Below are positions 45,709-53,944 of a stretch of 64,000 bases of DNA, one piece after another. The notes beneath the pieces are model-generated. The model ran no database searches and was not told the DNA's origin. It saw only the letters and a program-made list of their open reading frames with translations. This DNA is from Gammaproteobacteria bacterium (GTDB lineage: Bacteria; Pseudomonadota; Gammaproteobacteria; Burkholderiales; Burkholderiaceae_C): assembly GCA_018815325.1 (NCBI GenBank), contig JAHIYE010000021.1:310001-374000 (forward strand), written 5' to 3'. Made by a program: the position numbers and the translations under genes. Numbering within the stretch: position 1 is the first letter of the stretch; the number at the start of each line of letters is the position of its first letter.

Positions 45709-46638
45709 ATGGGATTTTTTCTTGAAACCCTCATGGGCGGCCTCATGGCCGGCATGTTGTATTCCCTCGTGGCCCTGGGATTTGTGCTGATTTTCAAGGC
45801 TTCAGGCGTGTTCAATTTTGCGCAAGGTGCCATGGTGCTGTTTGCCGCCTTGGCGATGGCGCGATTTGCCGAATGGATACCCCAGTACCTGGGCATCAAC
45901 AACCAGATTGTTGGCAACCTGCTCGCTTTTGTGGTCGCTGGCGTCGTCATGTTTGTGGTGGCGTGGCTGGTGGAGCGTCTGGTCTTGCGCCATCTGGTGA
46001 ATCAGGAGGGCACGACCCTGCTGATGGCGACGCTCGGTATCGCCTACTTTCTTGATGGTGTCGGCCAGTCGATTTTCGGCAGCGATATCTATTCAATCGA
46101 CATCGGTATGCCCAAGGAGCCGGTGTTCCTGCTGGAGTCGGTGTTTCCAGGCGGCATTCTGATCAGCCAGGAGGACTTGGTGGCGGCTGCCATTGCCGCC
46201 GTGCTGGTCACGCTGCTGAGTATTTTCTTTCAGAAGACCAAGACCGGACGGGCCTTGCGTGCGGTGGCAGATGACCATCAGGCTGCGCAGTCCATCGGGA
46301 TTCCGCTCAACCGGATCTGGGTCATTGTCTGGTGCGTGGCCGGCGTGGTGGCACTTGTTGCCGGCATGATCTGGGGCTCCAAGCTGGGCGTGCAGTTCTC
46401 CTTGTCGAGCGTCGCACTCCGGGCGCTGCCAGTCGTCATTCTGGGGGGGCTGACGTCGGTGCCCGGCGCCATCATTGGTGGGTTGGTGATTGGTGTGGGC
46501 GAAAAGCTTTCTGAAGTATTCCTTGGCCCCTATGTGGGCGGTGGCATCGAAATCTGGTTCGCCTATATGTTGGCGCTGGTGTTCCTGCTGTTCCGTCCTC
46601 AAGGCATGTTCGGCGAAAAAATCATTGACCGAGTCTGA
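45709..46638 (+). CDS. livH: LivH-type permease
   Basis: About 309 residues, eight to nine membrane segments. GFFLETLMGGLMAGMLYSLVALGFVLIFKASGVFNFAQGAMVLFAALAMA and RAVADDHQAAQSIGIPLNRIWVIVWCVAGVVALVAGMIWG are LivH hallmarks; VVILGGLTSVPGAIIGGLVIGVGEKL closes it. Starts 36 bp after livG. Confidence 0.94.
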   Translation: MGFFLETLMGGLMAGMLYSLVALGFVLIFKASGVFNFAQGAMVLFAALAMARFAEWIPQYLGINNQIVGNLLAFVVAGVVMFVVAWLVERLVLRHLVNQEGTTLLMATLGIAYFLDGVGQSIFGSDIYSIDIGMPKEPVFLLESVFPGGILISQEDLVAAAIAAVLVTLLSIFFQKTKTGRALRAVADDHQAAQSIGIPLNRIWVIVWCVAGVVALVAGMIWGSKLGVQFSLSSVALRALPVVILGGLTSVPGAIIGGLVIGVGEKLSEVFLGPYVGGGIEIWFAYMLALVFLLFRPQGMFGEKIIDRV

Positions 46639-46641
46639 AAC

Positions 46642-46827
46642 ATGGCAGTCAAGACTTTTTCAGAGAAGGCGCACTTTGCGGAGCAAAGTTATGCCGCAGC
46701 CAATAGATCATTGATCGCGTGTGAGCGAGGCATGAGATACGGCATCCATCCGCTTTCACGACAGATGGGCCTGTGCTCGGGGCGCTTCGCCCAGCGTACT
46801 GGAACCCCAAGAACAATTGAGAGATAA
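46642..46827 (+). CDS. Possible 61-residue frame between livH and livM
   Basis: ATG three bases after the livH stop and TAA two bases before the livM ATG; predicted product about 61 residues (MAVKTFSEKAHFAEQSYAA...IER), rich in Arg and without recognisable domain. The tight fit on both sides hints at coupled translation, but the first third is the hairpin element shared with 44808-44858 and no homologue is recognised. Not established as a gene. Confidence 0.25.
   Translation: MAVKTFSEKAHFAEQSYAAANRSLIACERGMRYGIHPLSRQMGLCSGRFAQRTGTPRTIER
46655..46715 (+). repeat. liv-operon hairpin element, copy 2
   Basis: Contains CACTTTGC-GGA-GCAAAGT-TATGCCG: a 7 bp stem with a 3-base loop, otherwise about as in copy 1 at 44808-44858, including TTTCAG upstream and GCCAA downstream. 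Compared with copy 1 one T is added in the left arm and one A in the right arm, which keeps the pairing. Confidence 0.6.
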
Positions 46828-46829
46828 GC

Positions 46830-47906
46830 ATGTTTTACAGAGAAAACGGACAGTTCAAGACGAGCTACGCGGCTGACCAGCAGATCTTTCCGATCGCGCA
46901 GGACCGCTGGAGTGTACTGATACTGGTGGCGCTCGCCTTTGGGGCGGTGCCCTTCCTGGCAGATGAATACATGCTTCGTGCCATCCTGATCCCGTTCCTG
47001 ATCCTGGCACTCGCAGCACTGGGGGTCAATATCCTGGTGGGTTACTGCGGGCAGATCTCTCTGGGCTCAGGTGCCTTCATGGCGGTTGGCGCCTATGCGG
47101 CCTACAACTTCTTTGCTCGCGTTGATGGCCTGCCATTGATCATCTCCATCCTCATGGGGGGGGTGTTTGCGGCACTGGTGGGGGTCCTCTTCGGCATTCC
47201 GAGCCTGCGGGTGAAAGGGCTGTACCTCGCAGTGGCAACCCTGGCTGCACAGTTTTTTTGCGACTGGGCTTTTTTGCGCATCAGCTGGTTCACCAATGAC
47301 TCTGCTTCTGGCACGGTGATGGTCTCTGCCTTGAAGGTGTTCGGCTTGCCGGTGAATACGCCTTTGCAGAAATACCTTTTCTGTCTGATGTTCCTTGCGG
47401 TGTTTGGTTTGCTCGCGAAAAACCTGGTGCGCAGCGCCATCGGCCGTGAATGGATGGCGATTCGCGACATGGATGTGGCCGCTGCGGTGATTGGCATCCG
47501 CCCGATGTATGCCAAGCTCACTGCTTTCGCCGTGAGCTCGTTCATTGTGGGCGTGGCGGGCGCGTTGTGGGGCTTTGTGCACCTGGGCTCCTGGGAGCCT
47601 GCAGCCTTCTCGATTGATCGGTCATTCCAGTTGCTGTTCATGGTGATCATTGGCGGCATGGGTTCGATCATGGGCAGTTTCTTTGGGGCTGCGTTCATCG
47701 TGATTCTTCCGATCGTGATCAACCAGGGCTTGCCATGGCTGGGCCATCTCTTTGGATTTGTTGTCAGTACGGCAGCACTGACACACGCAGAGCAAATCAT
47801 TTTTGGATCCCTGATTGTCTGGTTTTTGATTGTGGAGCCCCATGGCCTGGCCAGGCTCTGGAGCGTTGGCAAACAGAAATTGCGTCTGTGGCCTTTTCCG
47901 CATTGA
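46830..47906 (+). CDS. livM: LivM-type permease
   Basis: About 358 residues with nine to ten membrane segments: ALAALGVNILVGYCGQISLGSGAFMAVGAYAAYNF, GIPSLRVKGLYLAVATLAAQFF, GREWMAIRDMDVAAAVIGIRPMYAKLTAFAVSSFIVGVAGALWGF. The N-terminal 60 residues before the first membrane segment are long for LivM. GAGAGA precedes the ATG. Partner of LivH. Confidence 0.94.
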   Translation: MFYRENGQFKTSYAADQQIFPIAQDRWSVLILVALAFGAVPFLADEYMLRAILIPFLILALAALGVNILVGYCGQISLGSGAFMAVGAYAAYNFFARVDGLPLIISILMGGVFAALVGVLFGIPSLRVKGLYLAVATLAAQFFCDWAFLRISWFTNDSASGTVMVSALKVFGLPVNTPLQKYLFCLMFLAVFGLLAKNLVRSAIGREWMAIRDMDVAAAVIGIRPMYAKLTAFAVSSFIVGVAGALWGFVHLGSWEPAAFSIDRSFQLLFMVIIGGMGSIMGSFFGAAFIVILPIVINQGLPWLGHLFGFVVSTAALTHAEQIIFGSLIVWFLIVEPHGLARLWSVGKQKLRLWPFPH

Positions 47907-47973
47907 TCTGAATCGCCTTACCTCGAAACAGATTGTCTTTCCCTGTGCTTCAACTTTTATAAGGAGACATACC

Positions 47974-49296
47974 ATGAAGCTTCGTCAACTAGTCCTCGCA
48001 GTCACCGTGGCTGCCGCGGGTGTGTCAGGCGCCCTGGTGAGTACCGCGGCTTTCGCACAAGCGAAGGAGCAGTTCTTTCCTGTTCTGCCATACCGTACCG
48101 GTGCTTACGCACCCAACGGTGTGCCGTGGGCCAACGGGTATGCCGACTACCTCAAGCTCATCAACGCGCGAGACAAAGGCATCAATGGCGTGAAGATCAC
48201 AAGCGAGGAGTGTGATACCGGTTACGCCACCGATCGCGGTGTGGAATGCTACGAGCGACTGAAGAGCAAGGCCAATGGCGCTGTCTTCCAGCCACTGTCC
48301 ACTGGCATTACTTTTGCGCTGACGGAAAAAGCGCCGAATGACAAGAATCCGCTGCTGACCGGCGGCTATGGCCGTTCTGAGTCCAGCGATGGCATGGTGT
48401 TCAAGTGGAACTTCCCCCTGATGGGAACCTACTGGTCCGGTGCCGACATCATCATGCAGCACCTCACCAAGAAGGAAAACGGCAACCTCAAGGGCAAGAA
48501 AATTGCGCTGGTCTACCATGACAGCCCGTACGGCAAGGAGCCGATTCCTCTGCTGCAGGAACGCGCCAAGATGCAGGGCTATGAGCTGATGCTGTTGCCC
48601 GTGACGCACCCGGGTGTCGAGCAAAAAGCCACCTGGCTGCAGATTCGCCAAAACCGTCCTGACTATGTCCTGCTGTGGGGCTGGGGTGTGATGAACTCCG
48701 CCGCCATCAAGGAGGCAGTTGCCACGGGTTATCCGCGCAACAAGATGTATGGGGTGTGGTGGTCCGCTGCTGAGCCTGACGTGAAAGACGTGGGCGAGGC
48801 TGCCAAGGGCTACAGCGGCCTGGTGGTCACGGGCGAAGGTGGCAAGGTGATCGAGGACATCAAGAAATATGTCCACGGCAAGAACCAGGGCACCGGTCCG
48901 ATCGAAGAGGTTGGCCAGACACTCTACAACCGCGGCATGATCAGCGCTGCGCTGGCGGTGGAAGCGGTGCGTCGTGCGCAGGAGCGTTATGGCAAGGGCA
49001 AGGTCATGAATGGTGACCAGATTCGCTGGGGCCTGGAAAACCTGGCCGTGGATGAAAAGGCACTGGTCAAGCTGGGCCTGTCCACCGTGATGCGTCCGAT
49101 CAGCACTTCGTGTGCAGACCATGAAGGTTCACGCGCTGCACGGATGCACACCTGGGATGGCAAGAAGTGGGTGTTCAGCTCGGACTGGATCGAGGCAGAC
49201 ACTTCCATCATCAAGCCGCTGGTCAAGCAGTTCGCTGATAAATATGCGGCCGAGAAGAAGCTGACACGCCGTACGCCGGCAGACTGCCAGTCTTGA
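47974..49296 (+). CDS. LivK-type periplasmic substrate-binding protein
   Basis: About 440 residues. Signal peptide ending AFAQA (about residue 30), then a long type I binding fold (Peripla_BP_6-like): VKITSEECDTGYATDRGVECYERLKSK, KIALVYHDSPYGKEPIPLLQERAKMQGYELMLLPV. Longer than amino-acid LivK (about 370), and PVLPYRTGAYAPNGVPWANGYADYL is characteristic of carboxylate/urea-like liv binding proteins of unknown ligand. AAGGAGA ribosome site. Confidence 0.93.
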   Translation: MKLRQLVLAVTVAAAGVSGALVSTAAFAQAKEQFFPVLPYRTGAYAPNGVPWANGYADYLKLINARDKGINGVKITSEECDTGYATDRGVECYERLKSKANGAVFQPLSTGITFALTEKAPNDKNPLLTGGYGRSESSDGMVFKWNFPLMGTYWSGADIIMQHLTKKENGNLKGKKIALVYHDSPYGKEPIPLLQERAKMQGYELMLLPVTHPGVEQKATWLQIRQNRPDYVLLWGWGVMNSAAIKEAVATGYPRNKMYGVWWSAAEPDVKDVGEAAKGYSGLVVTGEGGKVIEDIKKYVHGKNQGTGPIEEVGQTLYNRGMISAALAVEAVRRAQERYGKGKVMNGDQIRWGLENLAVDEKALVKLGLSTVMRPISTSCADHEGSRAARMHTWDGKKWVFSSDWIEADTSIIKPLVKQFADKYAAEKKLTRRTPADCQS

Positions 49297-49332
49297 TACC
49301 TTCCCCGAGGTGAATCAAGTGGATGTTGCCGG

Positions 49333-49434
49333 CCCGGGTTAAGGGTGGCAACCCGGGTCCCTCCCGCAGTGCGGGAGGGGTGCGGCTCTCACGAGCCGCC
49401 AATGGAAAGGCCGCTTCTCAGGCCTTTCCATTGG
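49333..49434 (+). other. Four consecutive hairpins between livK and livF
   Basis: CCCGGGTT/AACCCGGG (8 bp), CCCTCCCGC/GCGGGAGGG (9 bp, 3-base loop), GCGGCTC/GAGCCGC (7 bp) and CCAATGGAAAGGCC/GGCCTTTCCATTGG (14 bp, 8-base loop) follow one another with almost no spacing. GTTGCC at 49325 can alternatively pair with GGCAAC at 49346. Lies in the 154 bp gap; no T tract after any stem. Confidence 0.8.
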
Positions 49435-49450
49435 ACAACACATCAAGGCT

Positions 49451-50260
49451 ATGACTAATCCAAATATCGTTCTCAACGTCAACGGCATCGAGGTTATCTA
49501 CAACCATGTGATCCTCGTGCTCAAAGGCGTCTCGCTCAATGTGCCGGAGGGCAAGATTGCGGCCCTTCTGGGCGGCAACGGGGCAGGAAAAACCACGACG
49601 CTTCGTGCGGTGTCCAACTTGTTGCGCGGTGAGCGCGGCGAAGTGACCAAGGGCTCCATCGAACTGCGCGGCGAGCGTATTGAAAACCTCTCTCCTTCTG
49701 ACCTGGTGCAGCGTGGAGTCGTACAAGTGATGGAAGGGCGGCACTGCTTCGCCCACCTCACGATTGAAGAGAACCTGCTGACGGGGTCCTACACGCGCAA
49801 GGACAAGGCCGAGATTGCCCGCAATCTGGACAAGGTCTATACCTATTTTCCGCGGCTCAAGACGCGTCGCAGCAGTCAGGCCGCCTATACATCAGGTGGG
49901 GAGCAGCAAATGTGCGCCATTGGACGGGCCCTGATGGCCAACCCCAGTGTCGTATTGCTGGATGAACCCTCGATGGGGCTTGCACCGCAGATCGTGGAAG
50001 AGGTGTTCGAGATCGTGAAGGATCTCAACCAAAAAGAGCGGGTTACCTTTTTGCTGGCAGAACAGAACACGAACATGGCACTCAAGTATGCGGACTATGG
50101 CTACATCATGGAGTCGGGACGCATCGTGATGGACGGACCGGCCGCAGATCTTGCGAGCAACGAAGACGTCAAGGAGTTCTACCTCGGCATGGGGGGGAGC
50201 GAGCGCAAGAGCTTCAAGGATGTCAAGAGCTACAAGCGCAGAAAGCGCTGGTTGGCCTGA
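49451..50260 (+). CDS. livF: LivF-type ABC ATPase
   Basis: About 269 residues. Walker A GGNGAGKTT at about residue 39, signature YTSGGEQQMCAIGRALMANPSVVLLDEPSMGLAPQIVEEVFEIVKDL and LAEQNTNMALKYADYGYIMESGRIVMDG. Second ATPase of the transporter; the KSFKDVKSYKRRKRWLA tail is basic. Separated from livK by four hairpins. Confidence 0.94.
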   Translation: MTNPNIVLNVNGIEVIYNHVILVLKGVSLNVPEGKIAALLGGNGAGKTTTLRAVSNLLRGERGEVTKGSIELRGERIENLSPSDLVQRGVVQVMEGRHCFAHLTIEENLLTGSYTRKDKAEIARNLDKVYTYFPRLKTRRSSQAAYTSGGEQQMCAIGRALMANPSVVLLDEPSMGLAPQIVEEVFEIVKDLNQKERVTFLLAEQNTNMALKYADYGYIMESGRIVMDGPAADLASNEDVKEFYLGMGGSERKSFKDVKSYKRRKRWLA

Positions 50261-50336
50261 AGCTGCAAACCAGTGTTTGCATGGGATCTTGCAGGGCTGA
50301 CGGATGGACGCACAGCCCTCAACCGACAGGAACCGA

Positions 50337-51587
50337 ATGAGTAATTATTACGATGCGCTCGAAGTGCGCAGCCCCGATGTACGAGAGACCGAGTTGCTGC
50401 AGGCGCTACCCAGGCAGGTGGCGAACGCACAGTCGCGCAGCCCGGCGTTTGCCCGCATCCTGCAGGGTGTTGAGGCGGGTGCCATTACCACACGTGAGGG
50501 GCTGGCGAGCCTGCCTGTGACACGCAAGCATGAGCTGCTGGAGCTGCAAAAGCAGCTCCGGGCCCGCGATGTGTTTGGCGGGTTCAGTGCGCTGCGCTTC
50601 GGTGCCGACATGCCGCGCGTGTTTGCCAGCCCCGGCACGATTTACGAGCCCGAGGGCAGGCGGCCCGACTACTGGCGCATGGCGCGGGCCATGTTCGCTG
50701 CAGGGTTTCGCAAGGACGAGCTGATCCATAACTGCTTCAGCTATCACTTTGTGCCGGCTGGCTCGATGATGGAAACCGGTGCGCATGCGCTGGGCTGTAC
50801 GGTGTTTCCCGGCGGCACCGGGCAGACCGAGCAGCAGGTGCAGGCCATGGCGGAGCTCAAGCCTGCCGGCTATATCGGTACGCCCAGTTTCCTCAAGATC
50901 ATCGTGGACAAGGCGGCTGAACTGGGAGTGGAAATTCCTTCGGTCAAGAAGGCCTTGCTGGGCGGGGAGGCCTTCCCCCCGAGTCTGCGTGACTGGTTTG
51001 CCGAGCGAGGCATCCAGGCCTACCAGTGCTATGCCACAGCCGACCTGGGACTGATTGCTTACGAGACGCAGGCCCGCGAGGGGCTGGTGCTTGATGAGGG
51101 GGTGATCGTCGAGATCGTGCGACCAGGGACGGGCGATCCGGTGGCGGATGGAGAAGTGGGTGAACTTGTGATCACCACCCTGAACCCTGACTACCCGCTG
51201 ATCCGGTTTGGTACGGGAGACCTCTCGGCGGTGTTGCCAGGCAACTGTCCGACCGGGCGGACCAACCAGCGTATCAAGGGCTGGCTCGGGCGGGCCGACC
51301 AGACCACCAAGATCCGCGGCATGTTCGTGCACCCGTCGCAGGTAGCCGACATCGTGAAGCGTTTCCCGGAAGTGGTGAAAGCCCGCCTGGTGGTGACTGG
51401 CGAGATGGCCAACGATGCCATGACCCTGCAGGTCGAGACGGCCTGCGGCGGACCCGATAGCCTGGCCGGGAAAATCAGCGAGGCCATCCGCGAAGTGACC
51501 AAGCTCCGGGGGGAGGTGGCACTGGTGTTGCCTGGCAGCCTGCCCAACGATGGCCGGGTCATCGAGGATGCCCGGAGTTACAAATAG
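50337..51587 (+). CDS. Phenylacetate-CoA ligase-like (PaaK family) adenylating enzyme
   Basis: About 416 residues of the PaaK-type ANL family: FGADMPRVFASPGTIYEPEGRRPDYWRMARAMFAAGFRKDELIHNCFSYHFVPAGSMMETGAHALGCTVFPGGTGQTEQQVQAMAELKPAGYIGTPSFLKII and a C-terminal WLGRADQTTKIRGMFVHPSQVADI. A P-loop SSGTTG is replaced by FASPGTIYEP, a known feature of this sub-branch. Closing the liv operon, it may activate an aromatic or related acid. AGGAACCGA precedes the ATG. Confidence 0.88.
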   Translation: MSNYYDALEVRSPDVRETELLQALPRQVANAQSRSPAFARILQGVEAGAITTREGLASLPVTRKHELLELQKQLRARDVFGGFSALRFGADMPRVFASPGTIYEPEGRRPDYWRMARAMFAAGFRKDELIHNCFSYHFVPAGSMMETGAHALGCTVFPGGTGQTEQQVQAMAELKPAGYIGTPSFLKIIVDKAAELGVEIPSVKKALLGGEAFPPSLRDWFAERGIQAYQCYATADLGLIAYETQAREGLVLDEGVIVEIVRPGTGDPVADGEVGELVITTLNPDYPLIRFGTGDLSAVLPGNCPTGRTNQRIKGWLGRADQTTKIRGMFVHPSQVADIVKRFPEVVKARLVVTGEMANDAMTLQVETACGGPDSLAGKISEAIREVTKLRGEVALVLPGSLPNDGRVIEDARSYK

Positions 51588-51681
51588 CCCTGCAAATCGG
51601 CGGGATTTCTACGTAATTACCGTCGCATTGACGTGGCCGGCGACCACTAAACTTCCCGCATTCTTTTTGCGGAGTTTTCTC

Positions 51682-52653
51682 ATGAAACGTTTATTGGTTC
51701 TGGCCTCGGCAGCACTTACCCTGGTAGCGCAAGCCGACACTTTCCCCAGCAAGACCATCAGTATCGTGGTGCCTTTTGCTGCGGGCGGACCAACTGATCG
51801 CGTGGCGCGTGATCTGGCCGAGGCCATGCGCAAGCCGCTGGGCGGCGTGACCATTGTGGTGGACAATGCGGCCGGTGCTGGCGGCTCCATTGGTGCCAAC
51901 AAGGCTGCGCGTGCGACGCCCGATGGCTATACCATTTTGCTGCATCACATTGGCATGGCGACCATGCCCACGCTGGTGCGCAACATCCCGTTCAAGGTGG
52001 AGAACGACTTCGAATACCTGGGCATGGTCAATGACGTGCCAATGACCTTGCTGGGTCGTCCCTCCCTGCCAGCAAACAACTACGCGGAACTTTCCAGCTG
52101 GATCAGCCAGAACAAGGGCAAGATCAATCTGGGCAATGCTGGCGTTGGCTCTGCTTCACACCTGTGTGGTTTGATGTTCCAGAACGCCTTGAACGTGGAC
52201 ATGACCACCATACCCTACAAAGGCACGGCACCTGCGATGACCGACCTGATTGGCGGCCAGATCGACCTGCTGTGCGACCAGACCACCAATACCAGCACCT
52301 TCATCGAGTCGAAGAAAGTCAAAGGCTATGGCGTGACCACAGCCAAGCGTTTGAGCACACCTGCCCTCAAGGACCTGCCCACGCTGCAGGAAGCGGGCCT
52401 CAAGGGATTCCAGGTCACGATCTGGCACGGTCTGTACGCCCCCAAGGGTACGCCATTGGATGTGCAGGAAAAACTCAATGCGGCACTCAAGGTGGCTTTG
52501 AAAGACCCCGAGTTCATCAAGAAGCAGGAAGGCCTAGGCGCCGTGGTGGTGGCCGACAAGCGCTCCGATGGTGCCGAACACAAGAAGTTCGTGCTGGCGG
52601 AGATTGCCAAGTGGAGCCCGATTCTCAAGGCCGCCGGCGTATACGCTGATTAA
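51682..52653 (+). CDS. Bug/TctC-type periplasmic solute-binding protein
   Basis: About 323 residues. Signal peptide to VAQAD (about residue 18), then FPSKTISIVVPFAAGGPTDRVARDLAEAM and ATPDGYTILLHHIGMATMPTLVRNIPFKVENDFEYLG. The one-residue changes from other Bug proteins in the pocket loops suggest another ligand. GCGGAG precedes the ATG. A terminator follows; it lies directly after the PaaK-like gene and may be co-transcribed with it. Confidence 0.9.
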   Translation: MKRLLVLASAALTLVAQADTFPSKTISIVVPFAAGGPTDRVARDLAEAMRKPLGGVTIVVDNAAGAGGSIGANKAARATPDGYTILLHHIGMATMPTLVRNIPFKVENDFEYLGMVNDVPMTLLGRPSLPANNYAELSSWISQNKGKINLGNAGVGSASHLCGLMFQNALNVDMTTIPYKGTAPAMTDLIGGQIDLLCDQTTNTSTFIESKKVKGYGVTTAKRLSTPALKDLPTLQEAGLKGFQVTIWHGLYAPKGTPLDVQEKLNAALKVALKDPEFIKKQEGLGAVVVADKRSDGAEHKKFVLAEIAKWSPILKAAGVYAD

Positions 52654-52681
52654 GCTGATGTGAGTTGTTGAGTTATTGCCC

Positions 52682-52712
52682 GGAAGGCCGACCGATGCAG
52701 TCGGCCTTCCTG
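52682..52712 (+). terminator. Terminator after the third Bug gene
   Basis: GGAAGGCCGAC/GTCGGCCTTCC, 11 bp perfect stem with a 7-base loop, followed by TGCTTT. Confidence 0.7.
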
Positions 52713-52933
52713 CTTTGAAGGCTGAAGTTCAATGCCCGCAGCCAGGCCAGGCAACTGTCTCTGAACTGACTATCCCCCGGGTTTGTCCGTGGCCTTGAGC
52801 AGGGTCAGTGTCATTAAACTCACACGCATCCTCCTGTCAGGATTGTTGGTGAGCGGTCATGGTGACCAGCTTGCCAAATGGTCTTGGCGCGAGATGACCG
52901 TATTTTCCCTTCGAAAAACACAAAGGATTCCTC

Positions 52934-53944
52934 ATGCATAGATTGTCCCTGTCGCCGCGTCGCAAAGCGCTGGTGCTGTTTGCCAGCCTGGCCGCGATGT
53001 CCCTGGGCACCCCTGCTCTGGCCCAGAGCGCCTGGCCCACCAAGCCGGTGCGCATCGTGGTGCCATTCGCCCCTGGCGGTACCACGGACATCCTGGCCCG
53101 AGCGGTGGCGCCCGAGCTCAGCAAGGCATTTGGCCAGCAGTTCATCGTGGACAACCGGGGCGGAGCAGGCGGCAATGTGGGGGCCGACATCGTGGCCAAG
53201 GCACCTGCCGATGGCTATACCCTGCTCATGGGCACCGTGGGAACCCATGGCATTAACAAGGCGCTTTACGACAAGATGCCATTCGATCCGCAGAAGGATT
53301 TTGCGCCCATCACGCTGGTGGCTGGCGTGCCCAATGTGATGGTGATGAACACCGAGCGCGCCAAGGCACTGGGCATCAACAGCGTGGCGGATTTCATCCG
53401 GGTGGCGAAAGCCAAACCGGGCCAGTTCAATATGGCCTCCAGTGGCAACGGGACCTCGATTCACCTCGCGGGTGAACTGTTCAAGACCATGACAGGCACC
53501 TTCATGACGCACATCCCCTACCGGGGCTCCGGCCCGGCCCTGATGGACATGGTGGCGGGCAATATGGATGTGATGTTTGACAATCTGCCCTCGTCGATGC
53601 CGCAGATCAAGGCGGGCAAACTCAAGGCCCTGGCTGTGACGAGTGCCCAGCGCTCAGCGGCGCTGCCCGATGTACCAACGATTGAGGAGGCCGGAAACCT
53701 CAAGGGCTTTGAAGCCAGTAGCTGGTTTGGCCTGCTGGCTCCGGCAGGCACGCCGCCTGACATTGTCAATCGTATTCAGCAGGAAGTAGCCAAGGCGCTC
53801 AACACGCCCGCGATCAAGGAAAAACTGCTCGCACAAGGCGCTGTCCCCAGCGGCAACACGCCCGAACAGTTTGCCAAAGTGATTGATTCCGAGATCAGGA
53901 AATGGGCGCAGGTAGTGAAGGCTTCAGGCGCACGCGTCGACTAA
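52934..53944 (+). CDS. Bug/TctC-type periplasmic solute-binding protein
   Basis: About 336 residues. Signal peptide to ALAQS (about residue 31), then [67 protein letters not shown], a typical Bug start. The 280 bp before it hold the preceding terminator and nothing else that I recognise. The stop is overlapped for 21 bp by the 3' end of the EAL-GGDEF gene on the other strand. Confidence 0.92.
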   Translation: MHRLSLSPRRKALVLFASLAAMSLGTPALAQSAWPTKPVRIVVPFAPGGTTDILARAVAPELSKAFGQQFIVDNRGGAGGNVGADIVAKAPADGYTLLMGTVGTHGINKALYDKMPFDPQKDFAPITLVAGVPNVMVMNTERAKALGINSVADFIRVAKAKPGQFNMASSGNGTSIHLAGELFKTMTGTFMTHIPYRGSGPALMDMVAGNMDVMFDNLPSSMPQIKAGKLKALAVTSAQRSAALPDVPTIEEAGNLKGFEASSWFGLLAPAGTPPDIVNRIQQEVAKALNTPAIKEKLLAQGAVPSGNTPEQFAKVIDSEIRKWAQVVKASGARVD

